The translations under genes and the position numbers were made by a program. From Microbacteriaceae bacterium PS02066 (GTDB lineage Bacteria > Actinomycetota > Actinomycetes > Actinomycetales > Microbacteriaceae): DNA of 39,142 nucleotides. Location: positions 1 to 39,142 of the forward strand of contig JASCPH010000028.1 of assembly GCA_029959545.1 (NCBI GenBank). Direction: 5' to 3'. Below are positions 1 to 8,942 of this stretch, piece after piece (the stretch's first letter is position 1; each line of letters opens with the position of its first letter). The notes below the pieces were generated by a model, which worked only from the letters and a program-made list of their open reading frames with translations, had not been told where the DNA came from and searched no databases.

Positions 1-63
1 AGACTGCATCTCCGCCACGAGATCACTGTGTGTACCCGTGATCTCGTGCGAAAGATGCAGTCT
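1..63. repeat. 63-bp interrupted inverted repeat (large hairpin)
   Basis: Two nested perfect stems are visible. Bases 1-11 pair with 53-63, and bases 16-26 pair with 38-48, around an 11-base loop; the stems are separated by short unpaired stretches (12-15 and 49-52). There is no T-tract on either side, so it is not a classical intrinsic terminator. It lies about 70 bp past the 3' end of the minus-strand reductase/methyltransferase gene, so it could stop transcription of that gene or be a copy of a dispersed palindromic repeat. The window edge hides what lies to the left. Confidence 0.6.
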
Positions 64-135
64 CGCGGGGAGGGGATGCGGGGAGGGGAAGGGGTGAGCC
101 CCCGCGCGGGCTCGCGCGGAACGGGGCGGCCCCGC

Positions 136-1665
136 TCACCGCCGGCGGAGGAGGAGCACGCCGTCGTCGATCGTGGACTCGGTGCCGTCGGGGGCGGTCA
201 CGGCGCGCGGGCGGGTCTCCGCGGCGACGGTCTCCCAGGCGGACGGATCCAGCGCGAGCGCGGCCAGCTCTTCGTGGACGTCGGGAAAGTCGGCGTGCTG
301 GGCGTCGGCGTGCGACCACGGCGGAACGGATGCGTGCGACACCACGAGCAGGTGCCCGCCCACGGCGACGCGGGATGTGGCGGCGCGCAGGATGGCGATG
401 CGATCCAGCGTCACGGGGGAGTGCAGGAACGATGCGCTCACGAGATCGAAGGAGCCCTCCGGCATCCCGTCCGGAAGCTCCGCCCGCACGAAGCGCGCCC
501 GCTCGCCGAGGTCGGCGCTTGCCGCCGCCGCGGTGGCCCGAGTGATGGCCGTGGCGCTGATGTCCACCCCGGTGACATCCCAGCCCTGCTCCGCGAGCCA
601 CAGGGCGTCGCCGCCCTCGCCGCAGCCCAGATCGAGCGCCGTGCCCGCAGGCAGAGACGCAGCCACCTCGGCGACTGTGTGATTGACGCGGCCCGACCAC
701 ATCCGCTCGCCTCCGGCGTACCGGCCCTCCCAGTAGGCGGCCGGCGCGACCACGCGGTCGAGATCCTCCTCGACGAGCGCGGCGTTCACGCCCGCCCCGA
801 TGAAGGATGCGGTCCCCATCGACAGCGGCACGTTGGCGCTCGGGTCGACGACGTTGCCGGCGGCCCAGATGCGCGGGTGGCTCGTGCGCCCGAGCCGGTC
901 GACCTGGATCATCGCGCCCATGGGGCCTTCGGTGCGCACGAGGTCGAGACCGTCGAGGAAACCGTCGTGCGGCACAGGGCGACCCGCGGTGAAGATCGCC
1001 GACACGGCGACCTCGCGCCCGTCGGCGGTGCGCACCGCGTCGATCCGGTCGCCGTCGCCACGCACCTCGACGACCGGCGAGCTCACCAGTCGCACACCGC
1101 GGGCGAGCAGGCGGTGGCGGAGCTCTGGATCGAGATCGCCGAGGCCCGCGGTGAAGACCACCACGTCGTCGCTCCACTGCGTCAGCAGCTGCGCCTGGTG
1201 CGCACCGAGCGGCGACGTCGTCAGCACGCCGATCGTCTGCCCGCGCACCTCCCAGCCGTGGCAGTAGGGGCAGTGGAGCACCGTCCGCCCCCACCGCTCG
1301 GCGAGACCGGGGATGTCGGGAAGCTCGTCGCCCAGTCCCGTGGCCACGATGAGCGCGCGGGCGCGCACGACGGAGCCGTCGTCGACGGTTACCGTGATGC
1401 TCTCGTCATCCGCCTCGACGTGCGAGACCGTGCCCTCCACGAAACGGCCGCCGTACGCCTCCACCTCGGCACGGCCGCGGGAGCGCAGCTCGCCAGGGGC
1501 CAGCCCCTCGTGTCCGAGCACGCCGTGCATGTGCTCGGCGAAGCGGTTGCGGCCGGAGCCGGCGTCGACGACCGTGACAGCGCGACGCGCGCGCACGAGC
1601 ATGAGGGCTGCGGACAGACCGGCGGGGCCGGCGCCGACGACGAGGACGTCCGTGGAGTTCTGCAT
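136..1665 (-). CDS. Thioredoxin-reductase-like oxidoreductase fused to a class I SAM methyltransferase
   Basis: A 509-residue, two-domain cytoplasmic protein. Residues 1 to about 305 form an FAD-dependent pyridine-nucleotide oxidoreductase: GAGPAG at 11-16 binds the FAD ADP moiety, and the redox pair is C132-P-Y-C135 in the CPYCHGWE form typical of thioredoxin-reductase-like proteins. The second nucleotide-binding site (about 145-160) lacks a clear GxGxxG. Residues about 310-509 are a Rossmann methyltransferase with DLGCGEG (345-351) and the acidic GVDIS strand end; the YWEGRY...VWSG-like entry resembles small-molecule (thiol/tellurite-type) methyltransferases. This fusion is known in actinobacteria; its substrate is not. 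Possible roles are detoxification of a thiol, tellurium, selenium or arsenic compound. The gene is divergent from an XRE-cupin regulator only 28 bp away, which probably controls it. Confidence 0.9.
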   Translation of the reverse strand: MQNSTDVLVVGAGPAGLSAALMLVRARRAVTVVDAGSGRNRFAEHMHGVLGHEGLAPGELRSRGRAEVEAYGGRFVEGTVSHVEADDESITVTVDDGSVVRARALIVATGLGDELPDIPGLAERWGRTVLHCPYCHGWEVRGQTIGVLTTSPLGAHQAQLLTQWSDDVVVFTAGLGDLDPELRHRLLARGVRLVSSPVVEVRGDGDRIDAVRTADGREVAVSAIFTAGRPVPHDGFLDGLDLVRTEGPMGAMIQVDRLGRTSHPRIWAAGNVVDPSANVPLSMGTASFIGAGVNAALVEEDLDRVVAPAAYWEGRYAGGERMWSGRVNHTVAEVAASLPAGTALDLGCGEGGDALWLAEQGWDVTGVDISATAITRATAAAASADLGERARFVRAELPDGMPEGSFDLVSASFLHSPVTLDRIAILRAATSRVAVGGHLLVVSHASVPPWSHADAQHADFPDVHEELAALALDPSAWETVAAETRPRAVTAPDGTESTIDDGVLLLRRR

Positions 1666-1681
1666 GACGCCATCACACGGC

Positions 1682-1687
1682 TAGTCT
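1682..1687 (+). promoter_or_regulatory. -10 box for a leaderless XRE-cupin transcript
   Basis: TAGTCT lies six bases before the ATG at 1694, which puts the likely transcription start at the start codon itself. This is the usual arrangement for leaderless actinobacterial mRNAs; no Shine-Dalgarno sequence is present. The 28-bp divergent gap must also hold control signals for the oxidoreductase/methyltransferase gene. Confidence 0.55.
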
Positions 1688-1693
1688 GCAACT

Positions 1694-2284
1694 ATGGCAA
1701 GCGATCTTGCGGAAACGGCAAACCCTTCCATCCGCGCGGAGCTCGACGACCTCGGGATGCGGCTGCGTACCGTGCGGCGCGCGAAGGGGTGGACGCTCGA
1801 TGACCTCGCCGCGCGCGCGGGCCTCTCCTCGAGCACCCTGTCGCGGCTGGAGTCGGGCAAGCGTCAGGCGAGTCTCGAGCTGCTGCTGCCGCTGGTGCGC
1901 GAGCTCGGCATCCGCATCGACGATCTGTTGCAGCCGCGCGATCAGGACCCGCGGGTGCGGCGCACCCTCATCCATCGCGAGGGTCACCTCGTCCTTCCGC
2001 TCGCGCCGGAGGGCTCGCCGACGAACGCGTACAGGATCACGTACCTCCCCGGCCCTGAGCCCGAGCAGCGGGTGCACGACGGGTTCGCCTGGTTCTACGT
2101 GCTCTCCGGGCGGCTGCGACTGCGTCTGGGGGAGCAGGACCTCGTGCTCGTGCGCGGGGAGGCGGCCGAGTTCGATACGCGCACGCCCCACGCGATGTCG
2201 GCCGCGGGCGGCAAGCCCGTCCAACTCATCAGCATCTTCCACGGCGACGGCGACCGCATCCACACCCACTCCGAGCCCGTGTGA
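1694..2284 (+). CDS. XRE-family transcriptional regulator with C-terminal cupin domain
   Basis: A 196-residue regulator. Residues about 18-75 are a lambda-repressor-like helix-turn-helix (LRTVRRAKGWTLDDLAARAG, then SSSTLSRLESGKR). Residues about 110-185 are a cupin barrel (HDGFAWFYVLSGRLRLRLGE), which in this family binds a small ligand or metal that controls DNA binding. The start is supported by the leaderless -10 box just upstream. It is transcribed away from the reductase/methyltransferase fusion with only 28 bp between them, so it is probably that gene's regulator and its own. It ends 13 bp from the convergent channel gene. The effector cannot be read from the sequence. Confidence 0.9.
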   Translation: MASDLAETANPSIRAELDDLGMRLRTVRRAKGWTLDDLAARAGLSSSTLSRLESGKRQASLELLLPLVRELGIRIDDLLQPRDQDPRVRRTLIHREGHLVLPLAPEGSPTNAYRITYLPGPEPEQRVHDGFAWFYVLSGRLRLRLGEQDLVLVRGEAAEFDTRTPHAMSAAGGKPVQLISIFHGDGDRIHTHSEPV

Positions 2285-2297
2285 CCCGGCCGCGCGC

Positions 2298-3122
2298 TCA
2301 GTGCTCGGTGAGGGCGGGCTCCTGAGCGACGGCGGCCTCGGTGAGCCGGGGGGATCCGCCGATGAACCAGTACACGAGACCCACGAGCACGGCGCCGCCG
2401 AAGAGGTTGCCGAGTCCGACCCACAGCAGATTCGTGCCGAAGTGCCCCCAGGTGGCATCAGGAACGCCAGTGGCAAGGCCGATCGTGTACGTGGTCATGT
2501 TCGCGACGACGTGCTCGAAGCCGGACGTGATGAAGGCGAGGATCGCGCAGAAGATCACGGCGAGCTTCGCACCGTCGGAGCTGAGTCGCGCGCACATCCA
2601 GATCGCGAGGCAGACCAGCAGATTGCACAGTGCGCCACGGACGAAGAGCTCGACCGGCCCCTCGTGCGCCTTCGCGGCGAGCATGTCGGCGAGCATCGTG
2701 CCCGCCGCCGCGTTGCTGTGGAGCACCCCCGACGTCGCGACGAGGACGCCGAACACGATCGAGCCCGCGAGGTTGGCGCCGAACGTGGCGAACAGCGCTC
2801 CGACCGCCGGGCCCGGCTTTATGGCACGCAGGTACGTGCCCTGCGCGAGCGTCATCATCGATGACGTCACGAGCTCCCCGCCCGCGAACACGACGAGTGT
2901 CAACGCCACACCGAACACGACCCCGCTGACGAACTTGCCCCATCCGCTTCCGGCGGCGTTCAGCGGCCCCGCCGCGCTGACCATCAGCACCACGCCGATG
3001 CCGATGTACGCGCCCGCCATCATTCCCGACGCGAGAAAGCGCCCGGGATGCCGCAGGCCGTGCACTTTGTGCTGCGCGGCCGGTGCCTGCACGTCGATGA
3101 GCGCGCGTTCGATAGTCAGCAT
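2298..3122 (-). CDS. Formate/nitrite transporter (FNT) family channel
   Basis: A 274-residue inner-membrane protein with about six hydrophobic helices and the FNT hallmarks: an early glycine-rich helix (ASGMMAGAYIGIGVVLM), the FAGGELVTSSMM segment, and a later GFEHVVANMT segment carrying the conserved central-pore histidine and the N-M motif. FNT proteins form pentamers that pass small monovalent anions such as formate, nitrite or hydrosulfide. The length is normal. No formate or nitrite metabolic gene is next to it, so the ion is not assigned. It lies 99 bp downstream of the alditol oxidase gene on the same strand and may have its own promoter in that gap. Confidence 0.88.
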   Translation of the reverse strand: MLTIERALIDVQAPAAQHKVHGLRHPGRFLASGMMAGAYIGIGVVLMVSAAGPLNAAGSGWGKFVSGVVFGVALTLVVFAGGELVTSSMMTLAQGTYLRAIKPGPAVGALFATFGANLAGSIVFGVLVATSGVLHSNAAAGTMLADMLAAKAHEGPVELFVRGALCNLLVCLAIWMCARLSSDGAKLAVIFCAILAFITSGFEHVVANMTTYTIGLATGVPDATWGHFGTNLLWVGLGNLFGGAVLVGLVYWFIGGSPRLTEAAVAQEPALTEH

Positions 3123-3221
3123 GTCCGATCGGGCGCGACTGGTGGGCGCGTCCGCCTCCTGCGTCGATCGTCCTCCGGATGCGGCGGCGTGCCGCGCTCG
3201 GTCAGCCGTGCATAAACGGGA

Positions 3222-4463
3222 TCAGAGTCCGAGCGTGGCCAGGAAGGTGTTCCGGAAGGTTCCGGTCGGATCCAGCCGCTCGCGCAGCGCGACCGCGTCG
3301 TCGAAGCGCGGGTAGCGCGCGCGGATGTCGGCGGACGCCATCGTGAACACCTTGCCCCAGTGCGGCCGGGCGGCGTACGGGGCCAGAGCGTCTTCGATGT
3401 GCGGGAGCACGGCGCGCACCCCCTCCTCATCCCGACGCCAGGTGAAGTGCAGCCCGACCGATTCGCGACCGTAGGCGCCGCTCAGCCACAGCTCGTCGGC
3501 CGCGATGGTGCGCACTTCGTTCACGAGCAGCAGCGGGGCGAACCGCGGCGACAGCTCGCGCAGCGTCCTGATGGCCGCGGGGGCGTCGCGGCGGTCGACG
3601 AAGTACTCGCTCTGCAGCTCGTCGCCCTGCGACGGGGTGAAGCCGAGACGGAAGTGGGGCAGGCGCTCGAGCCACGGACCCGCGACCCCTCCCTGCACGG
3701 TGCAGTTCTCGGCGGAGACACCCGGCAGCGGATGACGGGGCTCGGATGCGGGCAGGGAGCCGAGCATGTTCGCGGGTGCGGGAGTCTCGTCGACGCGCGC
3801 CTTGAGCCACAGCTGATCGGCGACATCGGGGTCTGCCCAGGTGCTGAACAGGCTCACGCTGTGACCGAGCGAGGTCACCGCCGAGAGGTCCTCCAGGGCA
3901 GCATCCCAGGGCACGCGCTCGTAGACGGTCTGCGCGATGTCGTAGGTCGGCTCGATGTCGAGCTCGACGTCCAGCACCACGCCGAGCGCTCCCAGCGACA
4001 CCACGACACCGACGAAGTCCGGATCCCCGCGGCGGAACCATTGGATCGTGCCGTCGGCCATCAGCAGCTCGACGCCCGCGACCGAGCCCGCGAGCGACCG
4101 ATTGCGGTCGCCGGACCCGTGCGTTCCGGTCGCGATGGCGCCGGCGACCGAGATGTGCGGCAGGGACGCGAGGTTTGCGAGCGCCCAGCCCTCGGCCTGC
4201 AGACGCTCGGCGACGTCGCCGTAGCGCAGACCGCCGGAGACCCGCGCGATGCGGGCAGCCGGATCGATCTCGACCGTTGCCGGCAGCGCCGCGGTGGACA
4301 GCAGGATGCCGGGGGTGTCGGCGATCGCCGAGAACGAGTGGCGGGTGCCGAGTGCGCGCACCGCATCCGCATCCCGCACGACGCGCGCGGCCTCTTCGCG
4401 GGTGGTCGGCGACACGAGCTCGCCGGTGTACGTCAGATTGCCCGCCCAGTTCTGCGGTGCCAT
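3222..4463 (-). CDS. Alditol oxidase (AldO / xylitol-sorbitol oxidase type)
   Basis: A 413-residue FAD enzyme of the vanillyl-alcohol oxidase fold that oxidises the terminal carbon of sugar alcohols to an aldehyde, giving H2O2. From memory of Streptomyces coelicolor AldO, every key residue lines up: H42 (covalent FAD, in GTRHSF), S100, E316, R318, T341 and K371 (HWGKVFT). The N-terminal NWAGNLTYT and SLPHISVAG...GTHGSG segments are near-identical to AldO. The start at 4463 is chosen because it begins with this conserved N-terminus and overlaps the stop of the MFS gene by one base (TGATG), which implies translational coupling. The open frame continues far upstream of this start, but that part is antisense noise over the MFS gene. 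Xylitol or sorbitol are the likely substrates. Confidence 0.93.
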   Translation of the reverse strand: MAPQNWAGNLTYTGELVSPTTREEAARVVRDADAVRALGTRHSFSAIADTPGILLSTAALPATVEIDPAARIARVSGGLRYGDVAERLQAEGWALANLASLPHISVAGAIATGTHGSGDRNRSLAGSVAGVELLMADGTIQWFRRGDPDFVGVVVSLGALGVVLDVELDIEPTYDIAQTVYERVPWDAALEDLSAVTSLGHSVSLFSTWADPDVADQLWLKARVDETPAPANMLGSLPASEPRHPLPGVSAENCTVQGGVAGPWLERLPHFRLGFTPSQGDELQSEYFVDRRDAPAAIRTLRELSPRFAPLLLVNEVRTIAADELWLSGAYGRESVGLHFTWRRDEEGVRAVLPHIEDALAPYAARPHWGKVFTMASADIRARYPRFDDAVALRERLDPTGTFRNTFLATLGL

Positions 4464-5752
4464 CAGCTCTCCTCGCGTCGTCGCGGAACGAAGCGCGGCA
4501 CCCACCTGATGAAGGCCGCCGCGCCCAGCAATCCCACCACCCCCATCGCGCCGGTCGCCACCGACAGCGACGCGACAGCCGTGAGGGCGGTGAGCAGAAG
4601 CGGAGCGAGGGCGCCGCCGGCATCCGTCAGGGTGCGCCACGATCCGAGGAACGCGGCGGGCTCGCTCTTCGGCGCGACGTCCGCGCCGAGGGTGAGCAGG
4701 ATGCCGCTGGAGAGACCGTTTCCGACGCCGAGCACCGCGGCGAACATGGCGAACCACATGTTCGCCGAGGTGAGATCGTGCGTGAGCGACAGGGCCAGGA
4801 AGCCGGTGCCCATGAGGATCATGGCCGGAAGGGCAGCCCACAGCCTGCCGAAGCGATCCATGACCTGTCCGCTCGCGTAGAAGAGCGCGAAGTCGATCGC
4901 CCCCGAGACGCCGACGACGAGGGCGATGGTGGGGGCATCGAGGCCCAGGGAGAGACCCCACAGCGGCAGCACGACCTGGCGCGCCGATCGGACGGCCGAC
5001 AGGGATGCCGCGGCGACTCCGAGACGCGAGAGCACCCGCCGGTGCTGCCACATCGTGCGGAACACGCCCGCCCGCTCGTCGACCGGGATCGAGCCCGTGA
5101 CCGGCTCTCCGCTGTCCTCCTCGGGTGCGGATGCGGATGCGGATGCGGACGTCCGGTCGGGCCCCTCGGCGGTCTTCTCGGGGTCGGGCCCCAGAAGCAC
5201 CAGCAGCACCGTGGCCACGAGGCAGACGATGAAGAACCAGACCGCCGACAACTCGTCGCCGACCGCGACCAAGAGGCCCGCCGCGATGAAGGGACCGACG
5301 AACGTGCCGAAACGGAACGAGCCGCCGAGCAGCGACAGGGCGCGGGCCCGGAACGCGAGCGGAACCCGCGTCGTCATGAACGAATGCCGGGCGAGACCGA
5401 ACGCCGCCGCGCAGAACCCGATCACGAACACCGCGACGGCGAGGACGGCCGCATTGGGAGAGAGCAACATGGTCACGGAACCGGCGATCGCGAGCACGCC
5501 GCCGATCGCCATCGTGAGGCGCTCGCCCAGCCGCGCCACAGACCATCCGGCGGGGATGTTGCCGCAGAGCTGACCCACGACGAGGAAGGAGGCGATGAAC
5601 GCGGCCTCCGCCACATCCGCTCCACGCTCCGCCGCGAGGATCGGGATGAGGGGGATCACGGCCCCCTCGCCGAGGGCGAAGAGGATCGTGGGGCCGTAGA
5701 TCATCGGCGCGAACCGCCAGAGCACAGAGCTGACGCGGTCGGACACGTGCAT
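4463..5752 (-). CDS. MFS transporter, likely paired with the alditol oxidase
   Basis: A 429-residue major facilitator protein with two sets of six hydrophobic helices and a long cytoplasmic loop at about residues 200-240. That loop contains a short SASASASA run encoded by four near-perfect GGATGC-type repeats (around 5126-5150), a spot prone to replication slippage. Motif-A-like sequence follows helix 2 ([17 protein letters not shown]) and a related one is in the second half (VMDRFGRLW). The stop codon overlaps the start of the alditol oxidase gene by one base, so the two proteins are probably made together; a polyol-related substrate is plausible but inferred. The start lies 20 bp from the divergent prfB start. 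Confidence 0.88.
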   Translation of the reverse strand: MHVSDRVSSVLWRFAPMIYGPTILFALGEGAVIPLIPILAAERGADVAEAAFIASFLVVGQLCGNIPAGWSVARLGERLTMAIGGVLAIAGSVTMLLSPNAAVLAVAVFVIGFCAAAFGLARHSFMTTRVPLAFRARALSLLGGSFRFGTFVGPFIAAGLLVAVGDELSAVWFFIVCLVATVLLVLLGPDPEKTAEGPDRTSASASASAPEEDSGEPVTGSIPVDERAGVFRTMWQHRRVLSRLGVAAASLSAVRSARQVVLPLWGLSLGLDAPTIALVVGVSGAIDFALFYASGQVMDRFGRLWAALPAMILMGTGFLALSLTHDLTSANMWFAMFAAVLGVGNGLSSGILLTLGADVAPKSEPAAFLGSWRTLTDAGGALAPLLLTALTAVASLSVATGAMGVVGLLGAAAFIRWVPRFVPRRREES

Positions 5753-5772
5753 CCACGATACTCTGGAGTGCC

Positions 5773-6882
5773 ATGCTCGAATTCGATCCGTCTGCCGACA
5801 TCCAGGCCCTCCGCTCCACCTTCAGCGACATCAAAGCCGTCGTCGACGTCGACGCCCTCCGGGCCGAGATCGATCGGCTCTCCGAGGAGGCCGGCGCCCC
5901 CGACCTCTGGGACGACGTCGAGAAGGCGCAGAAGGTCACCAGTGCCCTCAGCCACCGCCAGGCCGAGCTCAAGCGCGTCACCGAGGTCGAGCAGCGTCTC
6001 GACGACCTCGATGTGCTCGTCGAGCTCGCCAACGAGATGGACGACGAGGACTCCGCCGAAGAGGCGCGGCGCGAGATCGCCGAGCTCGAGGACGTCGTCG
6101 GCCAGCTCGAGGTGCAGACCCTCCTCGACGGCGAGTACGACTCGCGGTCGGCCGTCGTCACGATCCGTTCCGGTGCGGGCGGCGACGACGCCACCGACTT
6201 CGCCGAGATGCTCATGCGCATGTACCTGCGCTGGGCCGAGCGTCACAAGTACCCCGTGAAGGTCATGGACACCTCCTACGCCGAGGGTGCGGGCATCAAG
6301 TCCGCGACGTTCGAGGTCGATGCCCCTTACGCCTACGGAACGCTCTCGGTCGAGGCGGGCACGCACCGCCTCGCCCGCATCAGCCCGTTCGGCTCGGCCG
6401 ACAAGCGGCAGACGAGCTTCGCCGCCGTCGAGGTCATCCCGGTCATGGAGGAGGCGCAGGAGGTCGAGGTTCCCGAGAACGACATCCGCGTGGACGTCTT
6501 CCGCTCGTCCGGCCCCGGCGGTCAGTCGGTCAACACGACCGACTCCGCGGTGCGCATCACGCACATTCCCACCGGCATCGTGGTCTCGATGCAGAACGAG
6601 AAGTCCCAGATCCAGAACCGCGCCGCCGCCATGCGCGTGCTGCAGACGCGCCTCATGCTGCTGCAGCGCGAAGAGGAGGCCGCGAAGAAGAAGGAACTCG
6701 CCGGCACCATCACCGCGAGCTGGGGCGACCAGATGCGCTCCTACTTCCTCTACGGGCAGCAGCTCGTGAAGGACCTGCGCACCGGACACGAGGTGGGCAA
6801 CCCCGCCACGGTGTTCGACGGCGACCTCGACGGCTTCATCGCGGCCGGCATCCGCTGGCGCAAGCGCAAAGACGAGGACTGA
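5773..6882 (+). CDS. prfB: Peptide chain release factor 2
   Basis: A 369-residue class I release factor that recognises UGA/UAA stop codons and triggers peptide release on the ribosome. The SPF stop-codon recognition motif is at residues 204-206 and the catalytic GGQ at 249-251 ([10 protein letters not shown]). Unlike E. coli prfB, there is no in-frame stop or frameshift site near codon 26; the gene is read straight through, as in many high-GC actinobacteria, so the usual autoregulation is absent. A TACTCT -10-like box and a GGAG lie just before the ATG. It begins the prfB-ftsE-ftsX-smpB group, a typical actinobacterial order. Confidence 0.98.
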   Translation: MLEFDPSADIQALRSTFSDIKAVVDVDALRAEIDRLSEEAGAPDLWDDVEKAQKVTSALSHRQAELKRVTEVEQRLDDLDVLVELANEMDDEDSAEEARREIAELEDVVGQLEVQTLLDGEYDSRSAVVTIRSGAGGDDATDFAEMLMRMYLRWAERHKYPVKVMDTSYAEGAGIKSATFEVDAPYAYGTLSVEAGTHRLARISPFGSADKRQTSFAAVEVIPVMEEAQEVEVPENDIRVDVFRSSGPGGQSVNTTDSAVRITHIPTGIVVSMQNEKSQIQNRAAAMRVLQTRLMLLQREEEAAKKKELAGTITASWGDQMRSYFLYGQQLVKDLRTGHEVGNPATVFDGDLDGFIAAGIRWRKRKDED

Positions 6883-6927
6883 TCCGGCGCGCCGGGTGTC
6901 GCGCCCGGCATCCGTAGCGAGCGCGCT

Positions 6928-6933
6928 TAGGCT
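6928..6933 (+). promoter_or_regulatory. -10 box upstream of ftsE
   Basis: TAGGCT ends nine bases before the ftsE ATG. A transcription start six or seven bases downstream would leave a leader of about three bases or fewer, so the ftsEX mRNA is probably nearly leaderless; no Shine-Dalgarno sequence is seen. A 6-bp GC hairpin at 6891-6909 separates it from the end of prfB. Confidence 0.5.
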
Positions 6934-6942
6934 GTCACAGCC

Positions 6943-7962
6943 ATGATCCGGTTCGAGAACGTCACCAAGCGGTATCGCGGCACCTCCCGACCTGCGCTGC
7001 AAAGCGTGGACTTCGAGGTGCAACGCGGCGAGTTCGTCTTTCTTGTGGGGGCATCCGGCTCCGGCAAGTCGTCCTGTCTGCGCCTCATCCTGCGCGAGGA
7101 CTCGCCCAGCGAGGGGCGTGTGGTCGTGCTCGGTCGCGACCTGCGTTCGGTGCCCAACCGCAAGGTCCCGTACTTCCGCCGTCAGATCGGCGCCGTCTTC
7201 CAGGACTTCCGGCTCCTGCCGACCAAGACGGTCTTCCAGAACGTCGCGTTCACGCTGCAGGTGATCGGGTCGTCCCGCGGATTCATCCAGCAGGCCGTCC
7301 CCGAGGCGCTCGCGCTCGTCGGTCTCGACGGCAAGGAGAAGCGACTGCCGCACGAGCTGTCCGGTGGCGAGCAGCAGCGCGTCGCGATCGCCCGCGCACT
7401 GGTCAACCGTCCGCAGATCCTCCTGGCCGACGAGCCCACCGGAAACCTGGACCCGGCCACATCCGTCGACATCATGCAGCTGCTCGCGCGCATCAATGCC
7501 GGCGGCACCACGGTCGTCATGGCGACGCACGAAGCGGGATTCGTCGACCAGATGCAGCGCCGCGTCATCGAGCTGCGCGGCGGCGAGATCGTGCGCGATG
7601 AGCGACACGGCGGCTACGGCGACACGTCCGCCATCCCGCGTCTCGCGCCGGAGGTCGAGAAGGGCGCGGCGGCCGTCGCCGCTCTCACGGCCGTCCTCGA
7701 CGTGCATCGCGAGATCGCCGAGACAGGTCAGATCGCTCCCTTGACGCTGGATGCGGCCGTCGCCGCCACCGAGCAGGCGGCCCGTACCGAGCCGGCGCAT
7801 GCTACGGCGGTGGCCGAGGCGAAGGCCGCGGAAGCACTGGCGGCACGTCTGGCCGAGGAGGAGCGCGCGAAGCGCGCCGGCGCCGACCTGCCCGCAGAAC
7901 TGGGACTCGCCGACCGTCTGGGCCTCGGCGCGTCCGACGACGAGGTAGGACCCACACGATGA
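6943..7962 (+). CDS. ftsE: Cell division ATP-binding protein FtsE with long C-terminal tail
   Basis: An ABC ATPase that pairs with FtsX to control peptidoglycan hydrolases at the division site. Residues 1 to about 220 are the standard FtsE domain: Walker A GASGSGKSS (36-44), signature LSGGEQQRVA (139-148), Walker B ILLADEP (159-165) and the switch histidine in ATHEAGF. The protein has 339 residues, against about 220-230 for a typical FtsE. The extra roughly 110 residues are Ala/Glu-rich, low in complexity and probably partly helical; such tails occur in other actinobacterial FtsE proteins. Its stop overlaps the ftsX start by four bases (ATGA), so the two are coupled. Confidence 0.96.
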   Translation: MIRFENVTKRYRGTSRPALQSVDFEVQRGEFVFLVGASGSGKSSCLRLILREDSPSEGRVVVLGRDLRSVPNRKVPYFRRQIGAVFQDFRLLPTKTVFQNVAFTLQVIGSSRGFIQQAVPEALALVGLDGKEKRLPHELSGGEQQRVAIARALVNRPQILLADEPTGNLDPATSVDIMQLLARINAGGTTVVMATHEAGFVDQMQRRVIELRGGEIVRDERHGGYGDTSAIPRLAPEVEKGAAAVAALTAVLDVHREIAETGQIAPLTLDAAVAATEQAARTEPAHATAVAEAKAAEALAARLAEEERAKRAGADLPAELGLADRLGLGASDDEVGPTR

Positions 7963-8873
7963 GATTCGGACTGATCATGGGGGAGGCCCTCAGCGGCCTC
8001 CGCCGGAACGCATCGATGGTGATCTCCGTCGTGCTGGTGACCTTCGTGTCGCTCACCTTCGTGGGTGCGGCCGTTCTCATGCAGATGCAGATCGGCAAGA
8101 TGAAGGACTTCTGGGTGGATCGCGCCCAGGTCGCGGTCTACATGTGTGCCAGCGTGTCGACCGCCAGCACCTGCTCCGACGGCGTCGCGACACAAGACCA
8201 GATCGATCAGATCAAGGCCGAGCTGGAGGGCCCTGCTCTGTCGCCGCTGATCAAGGACTACACGTTCGAGACCAACGAGCACGTCTACGAGAAAGCCATC
8301 CAGCAGCTGGGGTCGGAGTACGAGAACATCGTCACCCCCGACCAGTTCAACGCGACGTTCTCGATCAACCTCGTCGACCAGTCGCAATCGGATGTGATCG
8401 CGGAGGCGTTCGGCGGAAGCAAGGGCGTCGAAGAGGTCAAGGACCAGATGCAGTACCTCGAGCCGCTGTTCTCCGCCCTCACGATCGCGACGTACATCGC
8501 GGTCGGGATCGCCGGTCTCATGCTCGTCGCCGCCGTGCTGCTGATCGCGACCACCATCCGGCTGTCCGCGTTCGCCCGGCGGAAGGAACTCGGAATCATG
8601 CGTCTCGTGGGCGCTTCGAACCGGTTCATCCAGACACCCTTCATCCTGGAGGGCGTGTTCGCCGCGCTGATCGGTTCGGCGCTGGCGAGCGTCGGGGTGT
8701 GGGCGACCGTCGAGTTCGGCATCAACGGGTATCTACGCGAGCGCATCGGCTTCGTCACGACGTGGGTGGGCTACTCCGACCTCGCGCTCGTGATCCCGGT
8801 CATCGTCGTCATCGGTGTCCTGCTCGCCGCGCTGTCAGCCGGGTTCGCGATCCGTCGGTGGCTGCGCGCCTGA
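7959..8873 (+). CDS. ftsX: Cell division ABC permease FtsX
   Basis: A 304-residue membrane partner of FtsE. The topology fits FtsX: one helix at about residues 18-42, an extracellular domain (about 45-170), then three helices in the C-terminal half. The large extracellular loop contains two cysteines (in YMCASVSTASTCSDG) and would contact a NlpC/P60-type peptidoglycan hydrolase partner, which is not encoded here. The cytoplasmic loop RRKELGIMRLVGAS is the conserved coupling segment that docks on the ATPase. The start overlaps ftsE by four bases. Confidence 0.96.
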   Translation: MRFGLIMGEALSGLRRNASMVISVVLVTFVSLTFVGAAVLMQMQIGKMKDFWVDRAQVAVYMCASVSTASTCSDGVATQDQIDQIKAELEGPALSPLIKDYTFETNEHVYEKAIQQLGSEYENIVTPDQFNATFSINLVDQSQSDVIAEAFGGSKGVEEVKDQMQYLEPLFSALTIATYIAVGIAGLMLVAAVLLIATTIRLSAFARRKELGIMRLVGASNRFIQTPFILEGVFAALIGSALASVGVWATVEFGINGYLRERIGFVTTWVGYSDLALVIPVIVVIGVLLAALSAGFAIRRWLRA

Positions 8874-8894
8874 TACGAGCGGCGCTGGGCTTGC

Positions 8895-8900
8895 TAGACT
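8895..8900 (+). promoter_or_regulatory. -10 box upstream of smpB
   Basis: TAGACT lies in the 69-bp gap between ftsX and smpB, suggesting that smpB can be transcribed independently of ftsEX. A strong Shine-Dalgarno sequence (GAAGGAGA) follows at 8931-8938, five bases before the ATG at 8943. Confidence 0.45.
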
Positions 8901-8942
8901 GACGGGCTGCCGCCCGCCGCGCGGTCGCACGAAGGAGAGAGC

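Noticed and set aside
5773..5860. Programmed +1 frameshift in prfB
   Set aside because: The gene is continuous through the region; no in-frame stop or slippery CTTTGA-like site is present.
4464..6221. Very long minus-strand frame that would extend the alditol oxidase to 999 residues
   Set aside because: The added part is antisense to prfB and out of frame over the MFS gene, is Arg-rich and has no family likeness. The oxidase is complete from 4463.
5701..7800. 699-codon minus-strand frame opposite prfB and ftsE
   Set aside because: Antisense shadow of two well-conserved genes; Asp/Arg/Val-rich composition typical of GC-driven open frames.
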